From Akkermansiaceae bacterium (lineage in GTDB: Bacteria > Verrucomicrobiota > Verrucomicrobiia > Verrucomicrobiales > Akkermansiaceae): a DNA stretch of 27,987 nucleotides. Of this stretch, positions 18,159 through 25,028 are shown in pieces. Under the pieces are notes generated by a model that worked only from the letters and a program-made list of their open reading frames with translations, did not search any database and had not been told where the DNA came from. The stretch spans positions 1 to 27,987 of the forward strand of contig WTJZ01000252.1 in assembly GCA_011524615.1 (NCBI GenBank), given 5' to 3'. The position numbers and the translations under genes were made by a program. The stretch's first letter is position 1. The number at the start of each line of letters is the position of its first letter.

Positions 18159-19145
18159 TTAGTCTTCATTTTGGCGATGACGATCATAGGCGTTGATGAT
18201 TCTTGCCACTACTGGATGCCTAACGACATCAACAGCATCAAACTTGGTAAAGGCCACCCCATTGACATTGTGCAACGCTCGCTCTGCTTCAATCAGACCT
18301 GATGGGGTACCACGCTTGAGGTCGATTTGCGATGTGTCTCCTGTGATGAAGTATTGCCCACCATCTCCTAGACGAGTGAGGAACATAAACATCTGCTCAC
18401 AGGTCGTATTCTGAGCCTCGTCTAGAATGACACAGGCACGAGAGAGTGTGCGTCCTCGCATGTAGGCGAGAGGAGCGATCTCAATGGTACCGTCCTCCAT
18501 CCACTTCTGAGCATCTGCAGGATGTAGCATGTCTGCAATGGCGTCATAGAGTGGGCGAAGATAAGGGGCGATCTTCTCTTGTAAATCACCTGGGAGAAAG
18601 CCAAGTGCCTCGCCAGCCTCGACCGCTGGACGGGTCAGGATAACACGGTTGACCTCCTTATTCTTGAGCTTGGTGAGAGCCATCGCTACCGCGAGGTATG
18701 TCTTGCCCGTTCCGGCAGGTCCTAGTCCAAAGACGACATCATTGGACTCCATGTTGTTAATGTATTCGAGCTGCTTAGGTGTCTTTGGTACGACAGGCTT
18801 CTTTCCTCGAGCTCCGACGAGTTGGCGACTGGCTAGGTTCGCGAGTCCATGCTGGGACTGACCTGCGGCCATATCTGTCGCCATGCGAAAGTCACGATTA
18901 GCGATGTCCGTGCCCGCACGCACAGTTTCCTCGAGGTCCTTGAAGAGAGCCTTAGCGGTGTAGAGTGCTGCTTGTTCGCCCTTGAAGTTGATCCATCCGT
19001 CACGGGTGACGACTCTGATTCCCAGCTTATCAGCGAGATAATGTAAGTTCTCTTCATTGCTGCCGTAGAGGGCGAGGAGAAACTGCGGGGTCTCGAACTC
19101 TAGCTTGAGCTCAGGAGCTGATTCTGGAATGTCAGAGGTGTTCAT
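18159..19145 (-). CDS. PhoH-like (PhoH/YbeZ) ATPase
   Basis: 328 residues, normal for the PhoH/YbeZ family. An N-terminal KH-like segment (about 15-80) is followed by a P-loop ATPase: Walker A GPAGTGKT at 142-149, Walker B VILDEAQN at 239-246, and TGDTSQID at 268-275. PhoH proteins bind RNA and hydrolyse ATP; with YbeY they act in rRNA maturation. Here the gene starts 6 bases after trhO ends, so the two are almost certainly in one operon, and the 7TM-HD gene follows, which is a common phoH neighbour. ybeY, usually nearby, is not in the window. The ATG lacks a Shine-Dalgarno sequence. Confidence 0.95.
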   Translation of the reverse strand: MNTSDIPESAPELKLEFETPQFLLALYGSNEENLHYLADKLGIRVVTRDGWINFKGEQAALYTAKALFKDLEETVRAGTDIANRDFRMATDMAAGQSQHGLANLASRQLVGARGKKPVVPKTPKQLEYINNMESNDVVFGLGPAGTGKTYLAVAMALTKLKNKEVNRVILTRPAVEAGEALGFLPGDLQEKIAPYLRPLYDAIADMLHPADAQKWMEDGTIEIAPLAYMRGRTLSRACVILDEAQNTTCEQMFMFLTRLGDGGQYFITGDTSQIDLKRGTPSGLIEAERALHNVNGVAFTKFDAVDVVRHPVVARIINAYDRHRQNED

Positions 19146-19151
19146 GGGAGA

Positions 19152-20066
19152 TTATTCAACAAGGGCACTGGAGGCAAAGCTGCCAAGATATGCTTGATAG
19201 CACGCATCGCAACAGTAGCCTCTAGTTTCTTTTTCGCAAGCCTCACATAAGAAGTGACGGCTATTACAGGGGCTCCATGTGCAGTTGACGTAACGATCGC
19301 ACGACTCGCCACACTTATGACAGACGGCGATCACTTCGGCATCATCAGTTCTGTTCACTGGGACGCTAATACGTTCATCAAAGACGTAACATGAACCTTT
19401 CCACTTTTCACCGCGGGCTACCGGATCTTTGCCGTACGTGACGATTCCTCCGTGCAGTTGGAAGACATCGTCGAGACCTTCTTTTTTGAGGAAGCCACTG
19501 AACTTTTCACATCGGATCCCTCCTGTGCAGTAGGTCATGACTTTCTTGCCTTCCCAGTCTGCTTTGTTATCTCGTACCCATTCCTTGAGATCACGGAAGC
19601 TGTCAACCTCGGGGAGGAGGGCGTTCTCAAAGTGGCCTAACTCCCACTCGTATTGGTTACGGGCATCAATGATGACGGTATCATCTTCATCAAGCATCTC
19701 GCGCCATTGCTCAGGGTTGAGGTATTCTCCTGTGCATTCACGAGGGGAGAAGTCGTCCTCCTTTAGTCCGAGAGGGACGATTTCTTCTCGCACTTTGATA
19801 GAGAGGCGTGGGAACTGGTGCTTATCGACATCATCTACCTTCCACTCCATTCCTTTGGTGAGAGGGTGGTTGTCCATGTACTCACGGTACTTATCACAGT
19901 TCTCTGGAGTGCCCGAGACCGTACCATTGATTCCTTCCTTACCAATCAAGATTCGACCTAGTAGGCCTAGCTTCTGACAGAGTTCAACATGCTCCTTGCG
20001 ATATGCCTCTGGATCAGGAAAGGTGTTATAGAAGTAATAGAGTAAAACTTGATACGGTGTTTCCAT
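19152..20066 (-). CDS. trhO: tRNA uridine(34) hydroxylase TrhO
   Basis: 304 residues from the ATG at 20066 (METPYQVLLYYFYN). An N-terminal acylphosphatase-like domain (about 1-100) is followed by a rhodanese domain (about 120-225) with active-site C180 in the family signature YCTGGIRCEKF. A cysteine-rich C-terminus (249-289, with CHKCGESC and CEAC...CCDAC) probably binds zinc. TrhO makes 5-hydroxyuridine at the tRNA wobble position, using molecular oxygen. The same frame stays open up to 20150, but that extension would translate through the perfect hairpin at 20089-20122 and shows no conservation pattern, so I reject it. It leads the trhO-phoH-7TM-HD-rhomboid run. Confidence 0.93.
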   Translation of the reverse strand: METPYQVLLYYFYNTFPDPEAYRKEHVELCQKLGLLGRILIGKEGINGTVSGTPENCDKYREYMDNHPLTKGMEWKVDDVDKHQFPRLSIKVREEIVPLGLKEDDFSPRECTGEYLNPEQWREMLDEDDTVIIDARNQYEWELGHFENALLPEVDSFRDLKEWVRDNKADWEGKKVMTYCTGGIRCEKFSGFLKKEGLDDVFQLHGGIVTYGKDPVARGEKWKGSCYVFDERISVPVNRTDDAEVIAVCHKCGESCDRYVNCTWSPCNSRHFLCEACEKETRGYCCDACYQAYLGSFASSALVE

Positions 20067-20088
20067 GGGGCGAGGAGCGAAACAAATC

Positions 20089-20122
20089 GGACAACAAATT
20101 TCAAGAATGAAATTTGTTGTCC
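20089..20122 (-). terminator. Perfect 15-bp hairpin upstream of trhO
   Basis: Both arms (GGACAACAAATTTCA and its exact complement) flank a four-base loop AGAA. It lies 22 bases upstream of the trhO start and 45 bases past the end of the DUF1232 gene. On the minus strand the stem is followed by GATTTGTTTCG rather than a clean U tract. A second hairpin, GAGGCC-TCA-GGCCTC, is at 20134-20148. It could end the DUF1232 transcript or be a leader element of trhO. Confidence 0.55.
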
Positions 20123-20167
20123 TTTGCGTGGGCGAGGCCTCAGGCCTCATTTGAGATAGGTTGATGA

Positions 20168-20398
20168 TTATTTAGGATCCACATCGATGATGTCATCATC
20201 CTTTTCGTCCTCCTTTTTCTTGCCAAAGAAGGGAAGGTTTAACCCTAGCGTGCGTAGACACGCAATCAGGATAGGGACAACTGCGGCGTCATCGAGAACT
20301 CCGACAATCGTAGTGAGATCTCCAGGAATTAGGTCAATAGGACTAATGATGTAGATTAGTGAGAGGATTGCTCCAAGTAGTGCGAATAATTTTTTCAT
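20168..20398 (-). CDS. DUF1232 (YkvA-like) small membrane protein
   Basis: 76 residues from the ATG at 20398 (MKKLFALLGA). An upstream ATG at 20416 would add six residues and cannot be excluded. A hydrophobic segment leads into the family core YIISPIDLIPGDLTTIVGVL and DDAAVVPILI. The SPIDLIP and LDDA elements define DUF1232 and are intact. The C-terminus is very acidic (KKEDEKDDDIIDVDPK). The function of this family is unknown. It is transcribed toward trhO, with a 101-base gap holding two hairpins, and diverges from creB. Confidence 0.9.
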   Translation of the reverse strand: MKKLFALLGAILSLIYIISPIDLIPGDLTTIVGVLDDAAVVPILIACLRTLGLNLPFFGKKKEDEKDDDIIDVDPK

Positions 20399-20646
20399 TA
20401 TGCTTATAGAGCGCATAACCTATGCTATTTTGTCACTATTAATTCGTAAAGATAGCAAATTTATTGTGTCGGTGTGTACGCAATGATGGCTGAATTTGGG
20501 CCGGTGAGGACGTCACCAACTCACGCATGAACGATTATCGAGCGGTACTCAAAAGAGAAAAATGGTAAGAAAACCCTGTTTTATGAAAGGACTATCATAG
20601 TGGTGCTGTAAAAGAGAATATTCATTGTTTGTGTTCAACGTAGAAG

Positions 20647-20677
20647 CGCAGCAGTCATAGAGGCTGCTGCGTTTTTT
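20647..20677 (+). terminator. Orphan intrinsic terminator upstream of creB
   Basis: CGCAGCAG (20647-20654) pairs with CTGCTGCG (20664-20671) and is followed by six T's, a textbook plus-strand terminator. No plus-strand gene ends before it: the flanking genes are divergent. It either ends an unannotated small RNA made from 20417-20646 or acts as an attenuator in the creB leader. The upstream DNA is not otherwise A+T-biased and includes a small hairpin GGTGA-GGACG-TCACC at 20503-20517. Confidence 0.85.
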
Positions 20678-20715
20678 CATTTGATTATGGGGAGATCTAA
20701 TCATATTTGGGGGGT

Positions 20716-21393
20716 ATGCCTAGAGTGTTGTTGTTAGAGGATGAACATGCGATCGCTGATACAATCGTTTACGCCTTCGAAACGGATGGGTTTGAAATTA
20801 CTCATGTTCAGACCTGTATGCAGGCATTGGATCTGATCAGCTCTGGGGGATATGACTGTGCTATCTTTGATGTGGGACTGCCTGACGGGACGGGGTTCGA
20901 TCTGTGTAAACGAGTGAGGCGTGACTCTATGATACCGATTCTCTTCTTAACCGCTCGATCGGACGAAATTGATCGAGTAGTCGGATTAGAGATCGGAGGG
21001 GATGACTATGTGACCAAGCCGTTTAGTCCTAGAGAAGTCGTCGCCAGAGTGAAGGCTATTCTAAGGCGGACCGAGGTGAGAGAACGTGAGTCTGTAGTGG
21101 CTAGTTCTGGGTTGAGCTTTGATTCTGACCGACAAGTGTTTCGTTACAATGATGTGGTTGTCGAGTTTACTCGTGCTGAACTTCAGTTGCTCATAACGCT
21201 ATTCGAGGCGCCTCAGAGGGTCTTTACCCGCGACCAACTATTGGACCGAATTAATGAAGATCCAGGCGCAGCATTTGATCGGGTTATAGATGCTCATGTG
21301 AAGGCGATCAGGGCTAAGTTGAAGATGGTCTCCCCTGATGCAGGACAGTTGATCGGTACTCGTCGAGGGTTGGGCTATTTCCTAGATATGTAG
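20716..21393 (+). CDS. creB: CreB-like OmpR-family response regulator
   Basis: 225 residues from ATG 20716. A TTG at 20707 would add three residues and has a better-spaced GGAG upstream (20691-20694), so the start is uncertain. The receiver (1-118) has E9-D10, phospho-acceptor D52 in AIFDVGLPDGTG, T79 and K101 (VTKPFSPREV). The C-terminal OmpR-type winged helix (about 128-225) includes FTRAELQLLI and a final RRGLGYFLDM. The run LTARSDEIDRVVGLEIGGDD matches E. coli CreB closely. It is 7 bases from the creC-like kinase. In enterobacteria CreBC controls central carbon and fermentation genes. creA and creD are not in the window. Confidence 0.9.
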   Translation: MPRVLLLEDEHAIADTIVYAFETDGFEITHVQTCMQALDLISSGGYDCAIFDVGLPDGTGFDLCKRVRRDSMIPILFLTARSDEIDRVVGLEIGGDDYVTKPFSPREVVARVKAILRRTEVRERESVVASSGLSFDSDRQVFRYNDVVVEFTRAELQLLITLFEAPQRVFTRDQLLDRINEDPGAAFDRVIDAHVKAIRAKLKMVSPDAGQLIGTRRGLGYFLDM

Positions 21394-21400
21394 TAGAGGT

Positions 21401-22831
21401 ATGAAGGTTCGACTCACCCATATCTTAATGCTGATAGTGAGCCTCTGTATTTCAGTAGGCTTTTACTTTATGGTTCGATATCTATTGAGAGATCTGGAGG
21501 CGCAGACCTTTCAGGCTACTGAGGAGATGATGGTGGATAGTGCTTATCGGATGGCCTCTCAGTTAGAGTATCAGCTAGGAGCAAGAGACTTAAACGTTGA
21601 AAATTGCGCCAAGATTCTGAGTGGTAAGCAACCAGAGCTATTAGATTTGGCTAAGATCTATCATCTTGAGAAGGAGCGCGTAGGGTTGCAATATTATGTA
21701 ACCGATCAGGCAGGGTGTGTCATCTTTGATTCTGGGGTGTCGACCAGGGTTGGTCATGACTATTCGCTACAGAATGATGTCTTCAAGACCTTGCGGGGGG
21801 AGTACGGAGCACGCTCTAGTAGGCTCAACGCGGATGATGACTGCAGTTCTGTACTCTACATCGCTGCGCCAGTGAGGAGGGCGGATGAAGTGATAGGAGT
21901 CTTATCCGTTTATAAGGCTCAGCGTGATGTGATGCCATTCATTACTCAGCGTCGGCGAGTGATTATTAAGGTGTGTATTATCGTGGCGATTGGTACGGTG
22001 ACCTTTGTTGGGGCTGTCTTCTTCCTGCTCTATCGACCCATCGGTCGACTGACCGATTATGCTCAGGCGGTCATCGATGGTCAGCGCCCATCATTGCCGC
22101 CTCTAGGGCGTGGTCGTGAGGTGAATACGCTAGGGCTCGCCTTGCGTGACATGCGTGAGACGCTTGAGGGGAGAGAGTATGCTAAGAATTATGTGCAAAC
22201 CTTAACGCATGAGTTGAAGAGCCCTCTCTCTGCGATCCGGGCAGCATCGGAGTTGCTCGAGGAGGAGATGCCAGTACATCATAGGCAACGCTTTATGTCC
22301 GCGATCCAGATGGAGGTAGATCGATCAGAGGCGATCCTCTCTCGTCTGCAGCAGCTTTCGGTAATCGAAGGACTCAGCGAGCTCGAGCGTCATGATGAGG
22401 TGCGTGTCGATGAATTAGTCCGAAATCTCGTGAGAGAGTATCAGGTACTCTTCGAGCAACAGCAACTGAGTCTACGGATTAAGGTTGATGACGCGGTCGT
22501 ATCTGGTGACCCATTTCTTCTACGATCGACTGTGCAGAACTTGTTTGATAATGCTTACAAGTACGCGCCGCCCTCGTCAGTGGTAGATGTTGAGGTGCTC
22601 TCGAATGTAGATTCAGTAGTGCTCTCGGTGCGTAATGAGGGGGAGCCCATACCGGAATATGCGGTAGAGCGTATATTTGATCGGTTCTATTCTGCTCATG
22701 GAGAGGGAGTAGAGAAGGGGAGTGGTCTTGGTTTGGCTTTGGTCAAGGAGGCTGTCATGCTTCATCATGGACAGGTTGCATATGATTACGATGATGGCCG
22801 TCATGTCTTTACCCTACAGTTACCTAGGTGA
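21401..22831 (+). CDS. creC: CreC-like sensor histidine kinase
   Basis: 476 residues, about the length of E. coli CreC (474). TM1 is about 7-28, a periplasmic sensor 30-187, TM2 about 188-211, then HAMP, DHp with H270 (LTHELKSPLSAIRAASELL) and a catalytic domain. The CreC signatures YVTDQAGCVIFDSG, TLRGEYGARSS and IAAPVRRADEVIGVLSV in the sensor support the assignment. The N box is LFDNAYKYAP. The G1 box reads RNEGEPIPEY, with N for the canonical D and no second glycine, while the G2 box SGLGLALV is intact. It starts 7 bases after creB and the map gene begins 72 bases downstream, so creBC and possibly map and the AraC-type gene are co-transcribed. Confidence 0.93.
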   Translation: MKVRLTHILMLIVSLCISVGFYFMVRYLLRDLEAQTFQATEEMMVDSAYRMASQLEYQLGARDLNVENCAKILSGKQPELLDLAKIYHLEKERVGLQYYVTDQAGCVIFDSGVSTRVGHDYSLQNDVFKTLRGEYGARSSRLNADDDCSSVLYIAAPVRRADEVIGVLSVYKAQRDVMPFITQRRRVIIKVCIIVAIGTVTFVGAVFFLLYRPIGRLTDYAQAVIDGQRPSLPPLGRGREVNTLGLALRDMRETLEGREYAKNYVQTLTHELKSPLSAIRAASELLEEEMPVHHRQRFMSAIQMEVDRSEAILSRLQQLSVIEGLSELERHDEVRVDELVRNLVREYQVLFEQQQLSLRIKVDDAVVSGDPFLLRSTVQNLFDNAYKYAPPSSVVDVEVLSNVDSVVLSVRNEGEPIPEYAVERIFDRFYSAHGEGVEKGSGLGLALVKEAVMLHHGQVAYDYDDGRHVFTLQLPR

Positions 22832-22903
22832 TGAGTGGGTAGGAAGATTACGCTCTACTTTGTGCTTTCCTTTTGGAGGTTCCTTATATTAAGACCACAG
22901 CCC

Positions 22904-23680
22904 ATGGGAAAAAAGCAGCGTATTAAAATTAAATCCGAGAATGATATCAAGATGATGAGAATCTCGGGTGAGGTTGCAAGTGATGTTCTACAGAGAGCAG
23001 CCAAGGCAATCCAAGTAGGAGTGACGACCAAAGAGGTGGATGATTATGTGGGTGAGCTCGTCAAGGAGCACGGCTGTCGAAGCGCTTTCCTGGGATATCG
23101 CGGCTTTCCCGCGAATGCATGTATTTCGGTTAATGACGAGGTTGTTCACGGCATTGGTTCAGACCGTGTGATCCAGGATGGAGATATTGTTTCGATCGAT
23201 GTAGGTGTTCAGAAGAATGGCTGGATCGGGGATAATGCTCTTACTGTTCCTGTTGGTAATATTTCTCAAGCAGCGAAGGATCTTCTCATTGTAACAGAGC
23301 AGTCTCTCTTCGAGTCTATCTCACATGCGCGTGCAGGCCTCCCCCTTGCAGATCTCTGTGGAGCTGTTGAGGAGTATGTTAAGGAGTACGGATATAGTGT
23401 CGTTCGTGATCTAGTAGGTCATGGCGTTGGCAAGGATCTTCATGAGGAGCCTCAGGTGCCTAACTACCGCCCATTCGGAAAGACTCCTGTTCTGAAGCCA
23501 GGAATGGTATTAGCGATCGAGCCGATGATTAATGAAGGGACAGGTAAGGTCGAGTGTCTAGAAGATGACTGGACGATCGTGACGAAAGATGGTAAATTAT
23601 CTGCACACTTTGAACATACAGTCTTGATTACAGATGGAGAACCTGAGATCCTCACTCCGCGCCCTCGATTAAGCTTATAA
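22904..23680 (+). CDS. map: Type I methionine aminopeptidase
   Basis: 258 residues from ATG 22904 (MGKKQRIKIKSENDI). A GTG at 22835 is also in frame but would add 23 residues (GRKITLYFVLSFWRFLILR...) that do not belong to the family, and it sits 3 bases after creC. All five metal ligands are present: D99, D110, H173, E206 and E237 (IDVG, GDNA, VGHGVG, AIEP, HFEH), with H82 in the S1 site. It removes the initiator methionine from new proteins and is essential in most bacteria when it is the only copy. The start is 72 bases after creC; GGAGG at 22875-22879 is too far from the ATG to serve it. Its position inside a sensor/regulator cluster is probably shared transcription only. Confidence 0.97.
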   Translation: MGKKQRIKIKSENDIKMMRISGEVASDVLQRAAKAIQVGVTTKEVDDYVGELVKEHGCRSAFLGYRGFPANACISVNDEVVHGIGSDRVIQDGDIVSIDVGVQKNGWIGDNALTVPVGNISQAAKDLLIVTEQSLFESISHARAGLPLADLCGAVEEYVKEYGYSVVRDLVGHGVGKDLHEEPQVPNYRPFGKTPVLKPGMVLAIEPMINEGTGKVECLEDDWTIVTKDGKLSAHFEHTVLITDGEPEILTPRPRLSL

Positions 23681-23695
23681 CGATTATTGCCAACA

Positions 23696-24433
23696 ATGTC
23701 ATCTGCTCTACTAGAATTACTGAACTCGACCTCACCAGTCGCGAACCTCTTCAACTCCATTCCTGGAGTCTATTACTTCGCTAAGAATGTGAAAGGGGAA
23801 TTCATCGATGGGAGTCAAAGCTTCGCAAAACTCATGGGAGCGCCGTCTGTTGAGGATCTCAAGGGGAAGACCGACTTCGACTTCTCGCCTGACTTCCTTG
23901 CCAAGGCGTTCCAGAAGGATGATATTAAGGTCTTCGAATCCGGAGAGTCGATTTATGATAAGGTCGAGCTCGTTCCTAGTACGAGCGGAGCTCTGGATTG
24001 GCTTTGTACCACTAAGGTTCCTGTCATTGGTGATGATGGGAAGGTGGATGGACTACTTGGGGTAGCGCGACTCATCCAAGACTCTGATACTGTCTATGTG
24101 AATCAGCCAGAGATGAAGGTTATTGTTGCTTATCTCCGCGAGAACTTTAGCGATAAAGTCACCATGTCAGAGGTGGCAAAAGTTGCGGGTATATCAGTTA
24201 GTAAGCAAGAGCGACTCTTCAAAAAGGTTTTTGGTATTACTCCGCTCATGTATCTTCACAAAATCCGACTGACGGCTGCGTGTGCTCGCTTGCGTGATAC
24301 GCAAGATGATCTGGCTGATATTGCAGTAGAGTGCGGCTTTAATGATCAGACCAACATGACGAGAGCGTTCCGCTTAGAGCTTAAGATTACACCGCTCAAG
24401 TATCGTAAAAGATTTGGTGGGGTAAGCGCTTAG
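23696..24433 (+). CDS. PAS-AraC transcription regulator, probable xylose-type
   Basis: 245 residues from ATG 23696; a TTG at 23687 adds three. An N-terminal PAS-fold domain (about 20-125: VYYFAKNVKGEFIDGSQSFA, KGKTDFDFSP, GLLGVARLI) is followed by a complete AraC double HTH (about 140-240: MSEVAKVAGISVSKQERLFK, then FGITPLMYLHKIRL and the second HTH ending FRLELKITPLKYRKRF). AraC proteins with a PAS rather than a cupin sensor recur beside sugar genes in Verrucomicrobiota. The map gene ends 15 bases upstream and the MFS permease and xylA follow, so regulation of pentose uptake and isomerisation is likely, but that is context only. It may be encoded on the creBC-map transcript. Confidence 0.9.
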   Translation: MSSALLELLNSTSPVANLFNSIPGVYYFAKNVKGEFIDGSQSFAKLMGAPSVEDLKGKTDFDFSPDFLAKAFQKDDIKVFESGESIYDKVELVPSTSGALDWLCTTKVPVIGDDGKVDGLLGVARLIQDSDTVYVNQPEMKVIVAYLRENFSDKVTMSEVAKVAGISVSKQERLFKKVFGITPLMYLHKIRLTAACARLRDTQDDLADIAVECGFNDQTNMTRAFRLELKITPLKYRKRFGGVSA

Positions 24434-25028
24434 TTGGTTTTTGTTTTATTCTTGGGCGTGTTAGCCCTTTTGATGGGAGTTTGCTATCTCACTCCCATCA
24501 ATGAAATATGTGCTCGTGTCGGTATTCCTATAAGATGTGAGGAGCAACCATTCTATTTGGGTGGGCTTAATTTTTCTACCATAGTGGGCTCGTATAGCTC
24601 TGGTAATGTCGCTTTGCGGCAAGGGAGGTCGAGTCGTCGTTTGATTTCCTTCTCTTCAGCATTCTAAATAGTTCTACTGATGAATAATGGGGCCAACTTG
24701 ACTCTCTTGGCGAGCTTAGTGATTTATTGAGCGCCTTTTTTGACGCTTACCAGGTTGCATTTTGCTGTTTATCGTCAATTATTTGTTTTGAACTATTGTG
24801 CTGTGTGTTTTGAGTATTCTATTTTTTTGATCGAAAGCTAAAATTTACATTTTTTATTTTGTAGGAATGAGTCCAATTCCCTTTTTAGGAAAAAATTTTC
24901 TAGGGCGAAACACAGTTTAGTATTGTTAAAGTTGATCTTATTTGTGACAAATTGGGGTTGTGCTATTGTATGACCCTTCCTGTTTAGTGAGGAGATCATG
25001 TGATTAGCGGAGTTAAAATCTAAATATT
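24434..25028. other. 595-base intergenic region: hairpin, promoter, leader
   Basis: Right after the PAS-AraC stop is a perfect 11-bp hairpin (TTGATGGGAGT 24470-24480 with ACTCCCATCAA 24491-24501, loop of 10), but without a following T tract. A 77-codon frame from the TTG at 24434 crosses that hairpin and shows no protein character. From about 24760 the DNA is very A+T-rich. TTGTGA (24942-24947) and TATTGT (24964-24969), 16 bases apart, are a plausible promoter for the permease. A strong Shine-Dalgarno, GAGGAG 24989-24994, precedes an ATG-TGA at 24998-25003. No conserved gene or RNA is recognised. Confidence 0.55.

Noticed and set aside
20067..20150. 28-residue N-terminal extension of TrhO
   Set aside because: It would translate a 15-bp perfect hairpin, and METPYQVLLYYF matches the usual start of the family.
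22835..22903. GTG start giving a 23-residue extension of methionine aminopeptidase
   Set aside because: Type I enzymes start near the KIKS/ENDI segment; the hydrophobic extension is not family-like.
24434..24667. 77-codon plus-strand reading frame from a TTG directly after the PAS-AraC stop
   Set aside because: It crosses a perfect hairpin, has a TTG start with no ribosome binding site, and its residues show no domain or membrane-protein logic after the first hydrophobic run.
24830..24915. Two CGAAA-containing motifs (GATCGAAAGC and GGCGAAACAC) upstream of the permease as XylR sites
   Set aside because: The shared part is five bases in A+T-rich DNA and the spacing is not that of a known AraC-type pair.
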